A stretch of 10,556 nucleotides of DNA from Thiolapillus brandeum (GCA_011051425.1 DRLF01000263.1:1-10556); one strand, 5' to 3'; positions 1 through 7,254 are shown, numbered from the stretch's first letter. Translations and numbers: made by a program. The notes: generated by a model from the sequence alone, not told the origin.

Positions 1-1418
1 CACAGCTGCTTTACCTGCTCGACAAAACGGGAATGCATCATCTGCCGCACGCTGATGTTGACGGAAAACTGCTGCAGTTCGATGCCCTGTTCAGACCAGC
101 TGCGCAGCGTATCGCAGGCCGTTTCCAGAATGTATTGTCCGAGATCGACAATCAGCCCCGTCTGTTCGGCGATGGGAATGAACTGCTGTGGAGAAACCTC
201 ACCCAGAGTATCGTTACGCCAGCGGACCAGGCATTCCGCACCGATGATGCGCTTTTTATCATCGACCAGCGGCTGATAGTGAAGCCGCAGTTCCTGCCGT
301 TGCAATGCAAAATGCAGCAGACGCTCTATCTGCAAATGCTGCTCTACACGAACAGACATCTCCTGGGTAAACAGGAAGACACCATCCCGGCCAGCCGCCT
401 TGGCTTCGTACATGGCGATATCCGCCTCCCGCACCAGGCTGGTGGAATCCCTGTCCATGGATGAAAAAAGCCTGACACCGATGCTCGCGCTTATGTAGAT
501 GTGGTGGCTGTCCACGACATAGGTCTGCTTCAGAATGGCAAGCAGCTGCCGCGCCAGCTGCTGTGCCTGTTCGGTACATTCCTCTTCGCTATCGTACATA
601 TGACCGATAACAATGAATTCATCACCACCCAGACGGGCAAGAGAACAGTGTTCGGGCAACTGCTCCTGCAGACGCAATGCCACCTGCTGCAGCAGGCTGT
701 CACCCACATCATGGCCCAGTGAGTCATTCACCGTCTTGAAATGATCCAGGTCGATGAGCAGCAGGAAGGAGTGCGCCTCCGTGTGGCGGAGATCGATCAT
801 CATCAGACGAAGCTTTTCAGTGAAATACTGACGGTTGTGCAGATCCGTCAGCAGGTCATGTGTGGCCTGCCGGTGGGTTGCCAGCAACAGCCGGTAACTG
901 CTGTTAGCAGCATAGTAGAGCACGCCACCCAGAATGGCGGCAAAGATACTCAACACATAGCCATACCACTCCCCGATACCGAAAAAATGGATGACCAGCA
1001 CCAGCATCATCAGGGGAATGATGGGCCGGAACAACCGGGGATCGGGATACAGGAAGGAAGCGGCCACCGTGGTGGCCCCAATCTGGGTGAATACGGCGAT
1101 ACGATCCAGTCCGGATGTGCTTTCCCGGGAATAGAGAAAGAAGATCAACGCCCACAGCGCGAAGAACACGTAGGAAAAAGCGAGAACCCGCCGGCTCCAC
1201 TTCGCCAGCTCTTCCCGCCCCATGTTCTCCTGATCGAACTGGTGGTAAAGCTGTATACCCCAGAGGGATGCCCCGAGGTTGAGCAGATACCAGATCAGCG
1301 CAGGCCAATAGATGCCCGCCTGCCAGCCCAGAAAGATGTAACCCAGTCCCGGGATCAGCGACAGCAAGACCATCAATGGAATCTGTCTCTGCAGAAACTT
1401 GCTGAATTTCAGTTGCAC
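1..1418 (-). CDS. Membrane-anchored GGDEF-EAL protein (cyclic-di-GMP cyclase/phosphodiesterase), 3' end cut by window edge
   Basis: Only the first 472 codons are present; the gene continues past the left edge. Residues about 13-185 hold roughly six hydrophobic segments, so this is a membrane sensor or anchor region that I cannot assign to a named MASE family. A GGDEF domain follows (DLDHFKTVNDSLGHD, then ARLGGDEF at residues 264-268), so the diguanylate cyclase active site looks intact. The product-inhibition I-site (RxxD just before GGDEF) is absent: the corresponding residues read PEHC. The EAL domain begins after about residue 360 and carries ECLVRW at 395-400, which satisfies ExLxR, then NISVRQ near the edge. 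Its later metal-binding residues lie outside the window, so phosphodiesterase activity cannot be judged. The start is chosen as GTG at 1418 because no ATG lies between the upstream in-frame stop and the first hydrophobic segment; AGAGGTGATGG stands about 8-13 bases upstream. Function is well supported; the start is less certain. Confidence 0.93.
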   Translation of the reverse strand, partial: MQLKFSKFLQRQIPLMVLLSLIPGLGYIFLGWQAGIYWPALIWYLLNLGASLWGIQLYHQFDQENMGREELAKWSRRVLAFSYVFFALWALIFFLYSRESTSGLDRIAVFTQIGATTVAASFLYPDPRLFRPIIPLMMLVLVIHFFGIGEWYGYVLSIFAAILGGVLYYAANSSYRLLLATHRQATHDLLTDLHNRQYFTEKLRLMMIDLRHTEAHSFLLLIDLDHFKTVNDSLGHDVGDSLLQQVALRLQEQLPEHCSLARLGGDEFIVIGHMYDSEEECTEQAQQLARQLLAILKQTYVVDSHHIYISASIGVRLFSSMDRDSTSLVREADIAMYEAKAAGRDGVFLFTQEMSVRVEQHLQIERLLHFALQRQELRLHYQPLVDDKKRIIGAECLVRWRNDTLGEVSPQQFIPIAEQTGLIVDLGQYILETACDTLRSWSEQGIELQQFSVNISVRQMMHSRFVEQVKQL

Positions 1419-1527
1419 GATGGTTCCATCACCTCTGTTGCGTTTGCCATTGCCTGTTCCCTGTTATTTATCCGGCTTCGATACAAACCCATCGAGCGAT
1501 CTCTGCCGTCAGCCTCACCATCATACC

Positions 1528-1543
1528 AATACCGATAGGTATT
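1528..1543. repeat. 6-bp-arm palindrome in the divergent region, possible operator
   Basis: AATACC-GATA-GGTATT is a perfect inverted repeat with a 4-base centre. It lies just downstream of the candidate minus-strand promoter, in the leader of the GGDEF-EAL gene. An extra ATACC directly to its left makes a direct repeat of the arm. The position suits a repressor site, but no regulator is encoded nearby and a chance occurrence is possible. Confidence 0.3.
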
Positions 1544-1562
1544 TCCCCTACCCAAAATGCAA

Positions 1563-1590
1563 AGTATAAAACAACAGACACGACTGACGA
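1563..1590 (-). promoter_or_regulatory. Candidate sigma-70 promoter for the GGDEF-EAL gene
   Basis: Read on the minus strand, TCGTCA (1590-1585; 4 of 6 matches to TTGACA) is followed after 16 bases by TATACT (1568-1563; 5 of 6 matches to TATAAT). Transcription would begin near 1556 and give a leader of about 140 nt. This is a pattern match only. Confidence 0.3.
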
Positions 1591-1893
1591 TATATCCACA
1601 AGCACTATTGTCTTGCCCCGCAATCTACACACAAAGCCGGTTCCCTGTGCGCACAACAGTACCGTAAGTTGAAAACGGTCACTTTCTGCCAGCACATTTA
1701 AGGCTAGGATTCACGGGTCAGAATAGGCGTGAAGAACAGGGCACCTGAGCATGATTTCTGACAATAGCCAAACCCCGGCAATGTGATTACACTACAGGGC
1801 TGGGTGGAAAAACCTAATATCCAGGGAAGAGAAGCCGGGCACCGGGCAGATCCCCACAACACCAGACACCGGGAGGGTCGTAAGACAGTATTC

Positions 1894-2604
1894 ATGGCTT
1901 ACTTACGCGTATATCTGAATAATGCACTGCTGGATCAGTTCGAGCTGACGGGTGAAAAACTCACCATTGGCCGCTCCAGGGACAATGATATCGTTCTGGA
2001 CAACCCCGGTGTCTCCTCCCGTCATGCCGTGGTCGAGCCCAGAGGAAGCGCCCATGTGCTGAAAGACAACAACAGCACCAACGGCACCTTCATCAACAAC
2101 AAACGGATCAAAGAACAGGAACTGGCTTTCCGTGATGAAATCCAGATCTACAATTTCGTGCTGAAGTACATGCCCAGAGCACGACTGGCCGCTACCGACG
2201 AGATTGCGGAAGCCTCGAAAACCATTTCCGAGCATGCCGCCACCGTGGAAATCACCATTTCCGATATCAACGCCCTGAAGAAACTGCGCAAGCGCAACAA
2301 GACGGCTTACCTGGTGCAAATCAAGAACGGCAGACAATCCGACAGTTACAAACTGTCAGACATTCATTTCACCATCGGGCGATCGAGCCGGTCAAACATC
2401 CGCACCGGGGGCTGGTTCGCACCGAAGACAGCGGCAACTCTCGTACGTCAACACAACGCTTATCATTTATTACCCCACAGCAGGGGAAAGGTAAAGATCA
2501 ATGGCAAACCGGCCAAGGAAGAAAGTGCACTCACGTCAGGGGATCATATATCCGTTCGAGGAACGGAATACGTCTTCCAATACAAAACAGGAAATGGACG
2601 CTGA
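1894..2604 (+). CDS. Tandem FHA-domain protein (phosphothreonine reader), second FHA degenerate
   Basis: Encodes 236 residues. Residues 1-92 form a canonical forkhead-associated domain: IGRS (G26, R27), VSSRHA (S41, H44) and STNGTFIN (N63, G64), the residues that bind phosphothreonine peptides. A linker of about 45 residues leads to a second FHA-like fold from about residue 145: FTIGRSSRSN (R163), then KVKINGKPA and a DHISVRGTEYVFQY end. This copy lacks the SxxH motif; a sequence reading GGWFAPKTAATLVRQ sits there instead, so it probably does not bind phosphothreonine in the usual way. No signal peptide or membrane segment is visible, so the protein is probably cytoplasmic. ATG at 1894 is preferred because the FHA fold begins directly there; a GTG at 1783 would add 37 unrelated residues. 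The ribosome site is weak (GGGAGGG lies 16 bases away). The gene overlaps the kinase gene by 11 bases, so it is probably a substrate or adaptor of that kinase. Confidence 0.88.
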   Translation: MAYLRVYLNNALLDQFELTGEKLTIGRSRDNDIVLDNPGVSSRHAVVEPRGSAHVLKDNNSTNGTFINNKRIKEQELAFRDEIQIYNFVLKYMPRARLAATDEIAEASKTISEHAATVEITISDINALKKLRKRNKTAYLVQIKNGRQSDSYKLSDIHFTIGRSSRSNIRTGGWFAPKTAATLVRQHNAYHLLPHSRGKVKINGKPAKEESALTSGDHISVRGTEYVFQYKTGNGR

Positions 2605-4321
2605 CCTGTCAGACATCTGTATTCCCGGATACAAGATACTCAGCCTGATCGGTGAAGGAGCCAATGCCACTGTCTATCTGGCAATGCAGGAATCCCTGAA
2701 TCGCCCGGTAGCACTCAAGATCCTGCAGAAATTCGACCACCCCGCCCAGGCGGTCCGTTTCTTCAATGAAGGCCAGATCGTGGCCTCCATGAATCATCCC
2801 AATATCATCACCATCTATGATATCGGCTCGGTGGGCAGCCAGCAGTATATCGCCATGGAATACCTGGAAAACGGTTCCCTGAGGGATCGCGTCAAGGCCG
2901 GCGTCTCACCCACTGCCGCACTGGATATCGTGCAGTCCATCGGCAGCGCCCTGGAATTCGTGCATCAGATGGGCATCGTGCACCGCGACATCAAGCCTGA
3001 AAACATCCTCTTCCACAAGAGCGGTATCCCCAAGATCACCGATTTTGGCGTCGCCAAGGCGCTGGACCGGGACATGAACCTCACCATGGATGGCACCGCC
3101 CTGGGCAGCCCTTACTATCTCAGCCCGGAACAGGCGGAAGGCAAGGATCTGGACGGTCGTTCCGATATCTATTCCCTGGGCGTCATCCTGTTCGAACTCC
3201 TTGCACAGCGCAAACCCTATCTCGGTGAATCCCAGATCGAGGTTATTTTCGGACACCTGAACAAGCCCATTCCCTCCTTGCCGGAAAAACATCTTCATTA
3301 CCAGGCACTGGTGGAAAAGATGATGGCGAAGGATGCCAACAATCGCTTTACCTCCGTCAAGGAAATGCTCGAATACCTGAATGCGTTTCGTGATCTCGGA
3401 GGAAACAGATCCGGCAGAAGAATCGCAGACCTGGAAAAAAATGGACACACCGGCAGTGATGGAAAAACCCCGACCGCTCAACGATTGAAGCGCCCGCTGC
3501 TCATAGCCGCCGCCGGTATCGCCATCGCACTGGCGGCAGTCACACTGATCGTGAACAAACCGTCACCACCTGCCATCTCTGCCAGCCCACCCGCAAACCC
3601 CGTCCAGGAGCAGAAACCCGACCAGGCCCTGCAGGCTCTCCACAGTCAGGCAACGGATGAAAAGAAAGCACCGCAGCAGGAAGAAAACCGGGTGATGCCC
3701 GATATAGCGGTGCAACCTGTACTCCCTATGCCCACTGGTGAGCTTCCTGCTTCTGCCGAAAGCCAGGACGCCGAATCCACGATTGCTGACGCGGAAACAG
3801 AAAGCAATTCCGCTGTACTGAGCGGGGAAACATCAGCGGATATGACTGCCGGTGAAAATCCGGAAGATACGGCTCCCGCGGCAACAACAGAAGACACTGT
3901 TGCCGAAGAGGAAACCGTCGAATCACTGATGCAGAAAGCAGACGAAGCGCTGAAGAAATACCGGCTGACCAGCCCGAAGAACAGCAGCGCCTACTATTAC
4001 TACAGCAAGATACTGAAGCTGGATCCGGGCAACAAGGCAGCGTCCCGGGGTATCAGCAAGCTGGCCGGGAAATACGGCATTCTGGCGGACAAGGCGCTGC
4101 AGAAAGAAGATGAAGAAAAAGCGCGCAGCTATGTCGAGCGCGGCCTGCGTATCCGCCCACGGGATGATGCCCTGCTGGCACGTATGGCGCATCTGGATGA
4201 ACTGCGGGCGGCAAGACTCGCGCCTCCGCCTCCCCCACCACCCGAACCGGTGAAACCGCCACCTGAACCCGAGCCCAAGCCCGTCAACTCCAGCCTGCAA
4301 CTCCTGGAGTCGCTCGAGTAA
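2594..4321 (+). CDS. Transmembrane eukaryotic-like Ser/Thr protein kinase with TPR-like, proline-rich C-terminal part
   Basis: Encodes 575 residues. The Hanks-type kinase domain (about 13-275) has the Gly-loop GEGANATV (20-27), catalytic Lys42 in VALK, Glu59 of helix C, HRDIKPEN (130-137), DFG (150-152) and GSPYYLSPE (171-179, SPE in place of APE). All catalytic residues are present, and the RD motif suggests activation-loop phosphorylation. One hydrophobic segment (about 301-320) is preceded by basic residues, so the kinase should face the cytoplasm. Beyond it lie an acidic Pro/Ala/Glu/Thr-rich linker (323-441), helical TPR-like sequence (about 442-540, with AYYYYSKILKLDPGNKAA) and a proline-rich tail. 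No PASTA repeats occur. The start at 2594 leaves an 11-base overlap with the FHA gene, suggesting translational coupling. An upstream ATG at 2501 has a better ribosome site (GGGGAAAGG) but adds 31 residues that look like a shadow of the FHA frame; it remains an alternative. Confidence 0.93.
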   Translation: MDADLSDICIPGYKILSLIGEGANATVYLAMQESLNRPVALKILQKFDHPAQAVRFFNEGQIVASMNHPNIITIYDIGSVGSQQYIAMEYLENGSLRDRVKAGVSPTAALDIVQSIGSALEFVHQMGIVHRDIKPENILFHKSGIPKITDFGVAKALDRDMNLTMDGTALGSPYYLSPEQAEGKDLDGRSDIYSLGVILFELLAQRKPYLGESQIEVIFGHLNKPIPSLPEKHLHYQALVEKMMAKDANNRFTSVKEMLEYLNAFRDLGGNRSGRRIADLEKNGHTGSDGKTPTAQRLKRPLLIAAAGIAIALAAVTLIVNKPSPPAISASPPANPVQEQKPDQALQALHSQATDEKKAPQQEENRVMPDIAVQPVLPMPTGELPASAESQDAESTIADAETESNSAVLSGETSADMTAGENPEDTAPAATTEDTVAEEETVESLMQKADEALKKYRLTSPKNSSAYYYYSKILKLDPGNKAASRGISKLAGKYGILADKALQKEDEEKARSYVERGLRIRPRDDALLARMAHLDELRAARLAPPPPPPPEPVKPPPEPEPKPVNSSLQLLESLE

Positions 4322-4324
4322 AAC

Positions 4325-4356
4325 GCCATGCACCTGGGGGGGTATTAAGACATGGC
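4325..4356 (+). promoter_or_regulatory. Ribosome binding site with G7 run and possible start-codon hairpin of the phosphatase gene
   Basis: A run of seven G (4336-4342) is the only plausible Shine-Dalgarno sequence, 9 bases before ATG 4352. GCCATG (4325-4330) can pair with CATGGC (4351-4356), which contains the start codon. An overlapping alternative pairs CCATGC (4326-4331) with GCATGG (4355-4360). Either pairing covers the start or the codons just after it and leaves the G run in the loop. Six base pairs with a 20-base loop is weak, so regulation is only a possibility. Confidence 0.35.
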
Positions 4357-5107
4357 ATGGGAGTTCGCACATGGCTCCGACATCGGTGGCCGGCCCGAGC
4401 AGCAGGACAGTTACTCCATTCTCGATCACATGGGGAATTACCTGCTGGTGCTGGCTGACGGCATGGGTGGCCGGCAGCACGGCGCCATGGCGTCAGACAC
4501 CGTCATAGAAACCGCCCACACCCGTTTCTATTCCCCTCACCGCGCCCATCCCGAGCAGTTCCTGAAACGGCTGTGCATGGAAGCACACCGCAAGATCCTC
4601 AAGCTCGAACGCACCCACCAGGCACCTTCCGGCAGCACGGCCATCATGCTCTATCTCCAGGAAAAGGAAGCCTACTGGGCACACGTGGGGGATTCCCGCC
4701 TTTATCATTTCCAGAACAACCGTCTGCTTTTCCACACCAAGGATCATTCGATGACGGAACTGCAACAGCAATCGGCAACCTTCGGCGACTCCGCAGAAAG
4801 CAACCAGCTCTACATGTGCCTGGGCGGAAGCAACGACGTGGTTCCCGAAATCAATGCCGCCGGTCTGAACTGCAACGACCTGTTCCTGCTGTGCAGCGAC
4901 GGATTCTGGAACGAAATCTCTCCCGATGAAATCCTGCAGCAGTTGTCCCTGCCCGGCACCCTGCAATATCACGCCGACATGCTGATTCGAACCGCCAGCG
5001 AACGGGGTGGCGAGAATGCCGACAACATCAGCCTGCTCCTTGCCCGGCACAAGTCTGACAAACGGCTGCCGCGGCTGATGAAGCGCCTGCTCAGGAAAGA
5101 TTACTAA
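4352..5107 (+). CDS. PP2C-family Ser/Thr protein phosphatase
   Basis: Encodes 251 residues, the usual length of a stand-alone bacterial PP2C domain. The family motifs appear in order: RPEQQDS (14-20, with Gln for the usual Asn of RxxNQD), VLADGMGG with metal ligands D36 and G37, SGSTA, AHVGDSRLY, LCSDGFWN with D183, and ADNIS with D224. The metal-binding set is complete, so an active Mn/Mg-dependent phosphatase is expected. It is cytoplasmic, with a short basic tail (RLPRLMKRLLRK) that might touch the membrane or a partner. It follows the kinase gene after 30 bases and is very likely its counter-enzyme, removing phosphates from the kinase and its targets. FHA, kinase and PP2C proteins also act together in type VI secretion post-translational control (PpkA/PppA/Fha), but no secretion gene is in this window, so the link cannot be claimed. 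Confidence 0.93.
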   Translation: MAWEFAHGSDIGGRPEQQDSYSILDHMGNYLLVLADGMGGRQHGAMASDTVIETAHTRFYSPHRAHPEQFLKRLCMEAHRKILKLERTHQAPSGSTAIMLYLQEKEAYWAHVGDSRLYHFQNNRLLFHTKDHSMTELQQQSATFGDSAESNQLYMCLGGSNDVVPEINAAGLNCNDLFLLCSDGFWNEISPDEILQQLSLPGTLQYHADMLIRTASERGGENADNISLLLARHKSDKRLPRLMKRLLRKDY

Positions 5108-5110
5108 GAG

Positions 5111-5158
5111 GTGCATAATAGTCCGCACATTGACAAGCTGTTGGAGATGATGAAATGA
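5111..5158 (+). other. Tiny open frame (15 codons) before the REP element, doubtful
   Basis: GTG at 5111 opens a frame reading VHNSPHIDKLLEMMK and stops at TGA 5156-5158, just ahead of the repeat element. AAGAG lies directly before the GTG, too close for a good ribosome site. The amphipathic composition looks protein-like and could be the start of a gene truncated when the repeat arrived. It could equally be chance. Confidence 0.15.
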
Positions 5159-5166
5159 CACTCGCC

Positions 5167-5227
5167 TGTAGGTCGGACTTCAGTCCGACACACAACGGTG
5201 GATTGTCGGGCTAAAGCCCGACCTACA
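5167..5227. repeat. REP-type double-hairpin palindromic element
   Basis: Two 24-base arms (5167-5190 and 5204-5227) are inverted relative to each other around a 13-base spacer. Each begins, read from its outer end, with TGTAGGTCGG. Each arm folds on itself: GTCGGACT-TC-AGTCCGAC on the left and GTCGGGCT-AA-AGCCCGAC on the right. The arms differ by A/G and T/C exchanges at paired positions, so both stems stay perfect. Elements with this GTAGGTCGG...CCGAC look are common extragenic repeats in gammaproteobacteria. I could not count copies elsewhere in the genome. Confidence 0.8.
5170..5226. terminator. Possible bidirectional terminator formed by the REP hairpins
   Basis: The repeat lies between the convergent ends of the phosphatase gene (stop 5107) and the hydantoinase gene (stop 5284). 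Two GC-rich 8-bp stems could slow polymerase from either side. Neither stem is followed by a T-tract, so a classical intrinsic terminator is not shown. The role is inferred from position and from known behaviour of REP elements. Confidence 0.35.
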
Positions 5228-5283
5228 ACCATAACGCGGTTTCGCATTGTGATGCATAAATGGGTCGATCAGGACTATTCTGC

Positions 5284-7254
5284 TCATATCATATTATTAA
5301 CCCGCGTCAGCAACAGGTTACCCGCCTCGTCCACCCGGGCCTGCCAGCCGCGGGCCAGCCAGGTGGTCGCCACCTGCTCCGCGATAATCGCCGGCCCGTG
5401 CAGCTCCTGTCCCGGTGCCAGTTCATCACGCTGATAGCAACCTACCCGGACACTTTCGTCTGCAATCCGGCAGTGACGGAATGGCGCGGCCGGCCGGTCA
5501 GCTGGCGTACAGGCGGGATCGATCACCGTTCCCGGCCCCTGCACGGAAAGCCTGAGATTGACCAGCTCCAGTGGCAGATCGAGGTCATGTCCGTATCGTT
5601 CTGCATGGCGCTTATGGAATATCTCAGCCGTCAGGCTCCTGCCTGACCAGGGAATCTCAAGGGTGTAGGACTGCCCCAGATAACGCAAGTCCAGGGAACG
5701 CCCGAGCTCACAGTCTTCTGCCGCCACCCCTTCTTCCGCCATGAGCGCGAGGGCCTCTTCGGCCAGGGTATCCAGCGCTGTTTCGATGGCTTCATCCGAC
5801 AGCCCGTCCAGGGGCTGCAACCAGGTGCGGGACAAGCGCCTGCCGGGTCTCGCCACCAGCATGCCCAGTGCCGACAACACCCCGCCGTGCACCGGCACCA
5901 GGGCCCGGGTCATTCCCAGGGCATCCGCCAGGGCACAGACATGCAGTCCCCCGGCGCCACCAAAGGACATCAGGGTGAAACCGGCGGGATCCAGTCCCCG
6001 CTGCACCGAAATGGTGCGCAGAGCCCGGGCCATGTGTTCGTTGGCGATACGTATCACCCCTTGTGCCGCTTCCAGCATCGTGCAACCCATGGCTTCCGCC
6101 AGCTGCCCCAAAGCCTGCTCCGCGGCAGCCACGTCCAGTTGCATCTCGCCACCGAGAAAGGCGTCGGGCAGCAAACGGCCCAGCACCAGGTTGGCATCGG
6201 TCACCGTCACCTGCTCGCCCCCCCGTCCGTAGCAGGCCGGGCCGGGATCTGCTCCGGCAGATTCGGGCCCCACCTGCAGCATGCCACCTTCATCCAGCCA
6301 GGCGATGGAACCGCCTCCGGCACCGATGGTATGCATGTCCACCATGGGTACAGCCACCGGATAGGGGCCGATATGCCCTTCGGTGGTCAGTCTGGGCTCG
6401 CCGTCCAGCAGCGCCACGTCGGTGGAGGTTCCGCCCATGTCGAAACTGAGCAGACGGCGACAAGCGGCCCTGCGCCCGAGAAATCCCGCTGCCACCAGCC
6501 CACCCGCCGGCCCGGAGAGGAGCATGCGCACCGCCTGGTCTCCAGCCCTGTCTGCGACCACCGTGTCTCCCGAGCTTTGCATCACGGCCACCCGGCTGCC
6601 CGGCAGGCCAGCCTGCAGCCTCTGCAGGTAGCCCTGCACCAGAGGCCCCACCCAGGCGTTGAGCCAGGTGGCCATGCCCCGCTCGTACTCGCGGATTTCC
6701 GGCAGAACCGATGAAGACAGGGAAACGAACAGCTCCCCGGGCAGGCAGGCCGCCACGGATTTTTCCGGCCCGTCATCCAGCCAGGAAAACAACAGGTTCA
6801 CCGCCAGTGAACGTGGCCGATGCACGGCGATAGCAGTGGCCAGTTTTTCCCTGTCTGCCGCATCGAATACATCAAGCAGTTCACCCGTAGCGCTAAGTCG
6901 CCCACCCACCTCGAGACAGAGTTCTTCCGGTACGGGAGCCATCCGGGGTTCGGGCTGCAGATTGTAGAGCTCCGGGCGGTTCTGGCGCCCGATACGGAGC
7001 ATGTCGGCAAAGCCACGATTGGTGATGAACAGGGTCCTGACACCCTTGCCTTCCAGCACGGCATTGGTGGCCACGGTCGAGCCGTGCACCATGCGCAGGT
7101 CTTCGCCGGCCAGGCCCAGATCTTTTATACCCTGGAGTATGGCCTGCTCCGGCGCATGCGGCGTGGAGAGCAGCTTGTGCACGCGAAGCCTGCCATCGCG
7201 CCATAGAACGAAATCGGTGAAAGTGCCGCCCGTATCGACGCCCAGTAGAATCAT
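5284..7254 (-). CDS. Hydantoinase/oxoprolinase A-subunit family protein (HyuA-like)
   Basis: Encodes 656 residues, normal for HyuA. This ATP-dependent ASKHA-fold family includes N-methylhydantoinase A, the N-terminal half of 5-oxoprolinase and acetone carboxylase beta. The N-terminal domain opens with LLGVDTGGTFTD (D7, G9-G10, T11), the first phosphate-binding loop. LLSGPAGG, SFDMGGTSTD (F271-D279), GAGGGS (311-316), GADPGPACYG and SFGGAGGLH follow in family order, and a C-terminal domain ends the protein. No key motif is missing. No signal peptide is seen; it should be cytoplasmic. The substrate cannot be read from the sequence. The usual partner HyuB is not in the window: PP2C lies downstream on the other strand and an ABC operon upstream, also on the other strand. 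ATG at 7254 is chosen because the fold starts there; a TTG at 7269 would add five residues. No clear Shine-Dalgarno precedes either. Confidence 0.92.
   Translation of the reverse strand: MILLGVDTGGTFTDFVLWRDGRLRVHKLLSTPHAPEQAILQGIKDLGLAGEDLRMVHGSTVATNAVLEGKGVRTLFITNRGFADMLRIGRQNRPELYNLQPEPRMAPVPEELCLEVGGRLSATGELLDVFDAADREKLATAIAVHRPRSLAVNLLFSWLDDGPEKSVAACLPGELFVSLSSSVLPEIREYERGMATWLNAWVGPLVQGYLQRLQAGLPGSRVAVMQSSGDTVVADRAGDQAVRMLLSGPAGGLVAAGFLGRRAACRRLLSFDMGGTSTDVALLDGEPRLTTEGHIGPYPVAVPMVDMHTIGAGGGSIAWLDEGGMLQVGPESAGADPGPACYGRGGEQVTVTDANLVLGRLLPDAFLGGEMQLDVAAAEQALGQLAEAMGCTMLEAAQGVIRIANEHMARALRTISVQRGLDPAGFTLMSFGGAGGLHVCALADALGMTRALVPVHGGVLSALGMLVARPGRRLSRTWLQPLDGLSDEAIETALDTLAEEALALMAEEGVAAEDCELGRSLDLRYLGQSYTLEIPWSGRSLTAEIFHKRHAERYGHDLDLPLELVNLRLSVQGPGTVIDPACTPADRPAAPFRHCRIADESVRVGCYQRDELAPGQELHGPAIIAEQVATTWLARGWQARVDEAGNLLLTRVNNMI

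Larger units (their letters stand above)
1419..1893. other. Divergent intergenic region, no convincing gene
   Basis: This 475-base stretch separates the minus-strand GGDEF-EAL gene from the plus-strand FHA gene and must hold the promoters of both. Its middle (about 1520-1620) is clearly more AT-rich than the flanking genes. I can support a candidate minus-strand promoter and a 6-bp palindrome, listed separately. For the FHA gene I found no plus-strand hexamer pair with acceptable spacing. Short open frames here (minus 1468-1695 and 1704-1895) lack a ribosome binding site and recognisable protein features. Confidence 0.6.

Noticed and set aside
230..236. ECL instead of EAL as evidence of a dead phosphodiesterase
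   Set aside because: The functional consensus is ExLxR, and E395, L397 and R399 are all present.
1468..1695. 75-codon minus-strand frame with a hydrophobic stretch upstream of the GGDEF-EAL gene
   Set aside because: There is no ribosome binding site before its ATG, it overlaps the likely promoter region, and the protein has no recognisable features.
1781..1794. CRP-like TGTGA...CACT palindrome before the FHA gene
   Set aside because: Only GTG-ATTA-CAC pairs; spacing and arms do not match a CRP site.
1783..1893. 37-codon N-terminal extension of the FHA gene from GTG 1783
   Set aside because: The added residues are polar and low-quality, and the FHA fold begins exactly at ATG 1894.
2906..3481. 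191-codon minus-strand frame inside the kinase gene
   Set aside because: It is antisense to conserved kinase motifs and its translation shows no domain.
4493..5161. 222-codon minus-strand frame opposite the phosphatase gene
   Set aside because: The plus strand encodes all PP2C motifs; the antisense product is a shadow.
5887..6714. 275-codon plus-strand frame inside the hydantoinase gene
   Set aside because: It is a long antisense frame caused by GC-rich codon use; the translation is His/Gly/Pro-rich and unlike a protein family.
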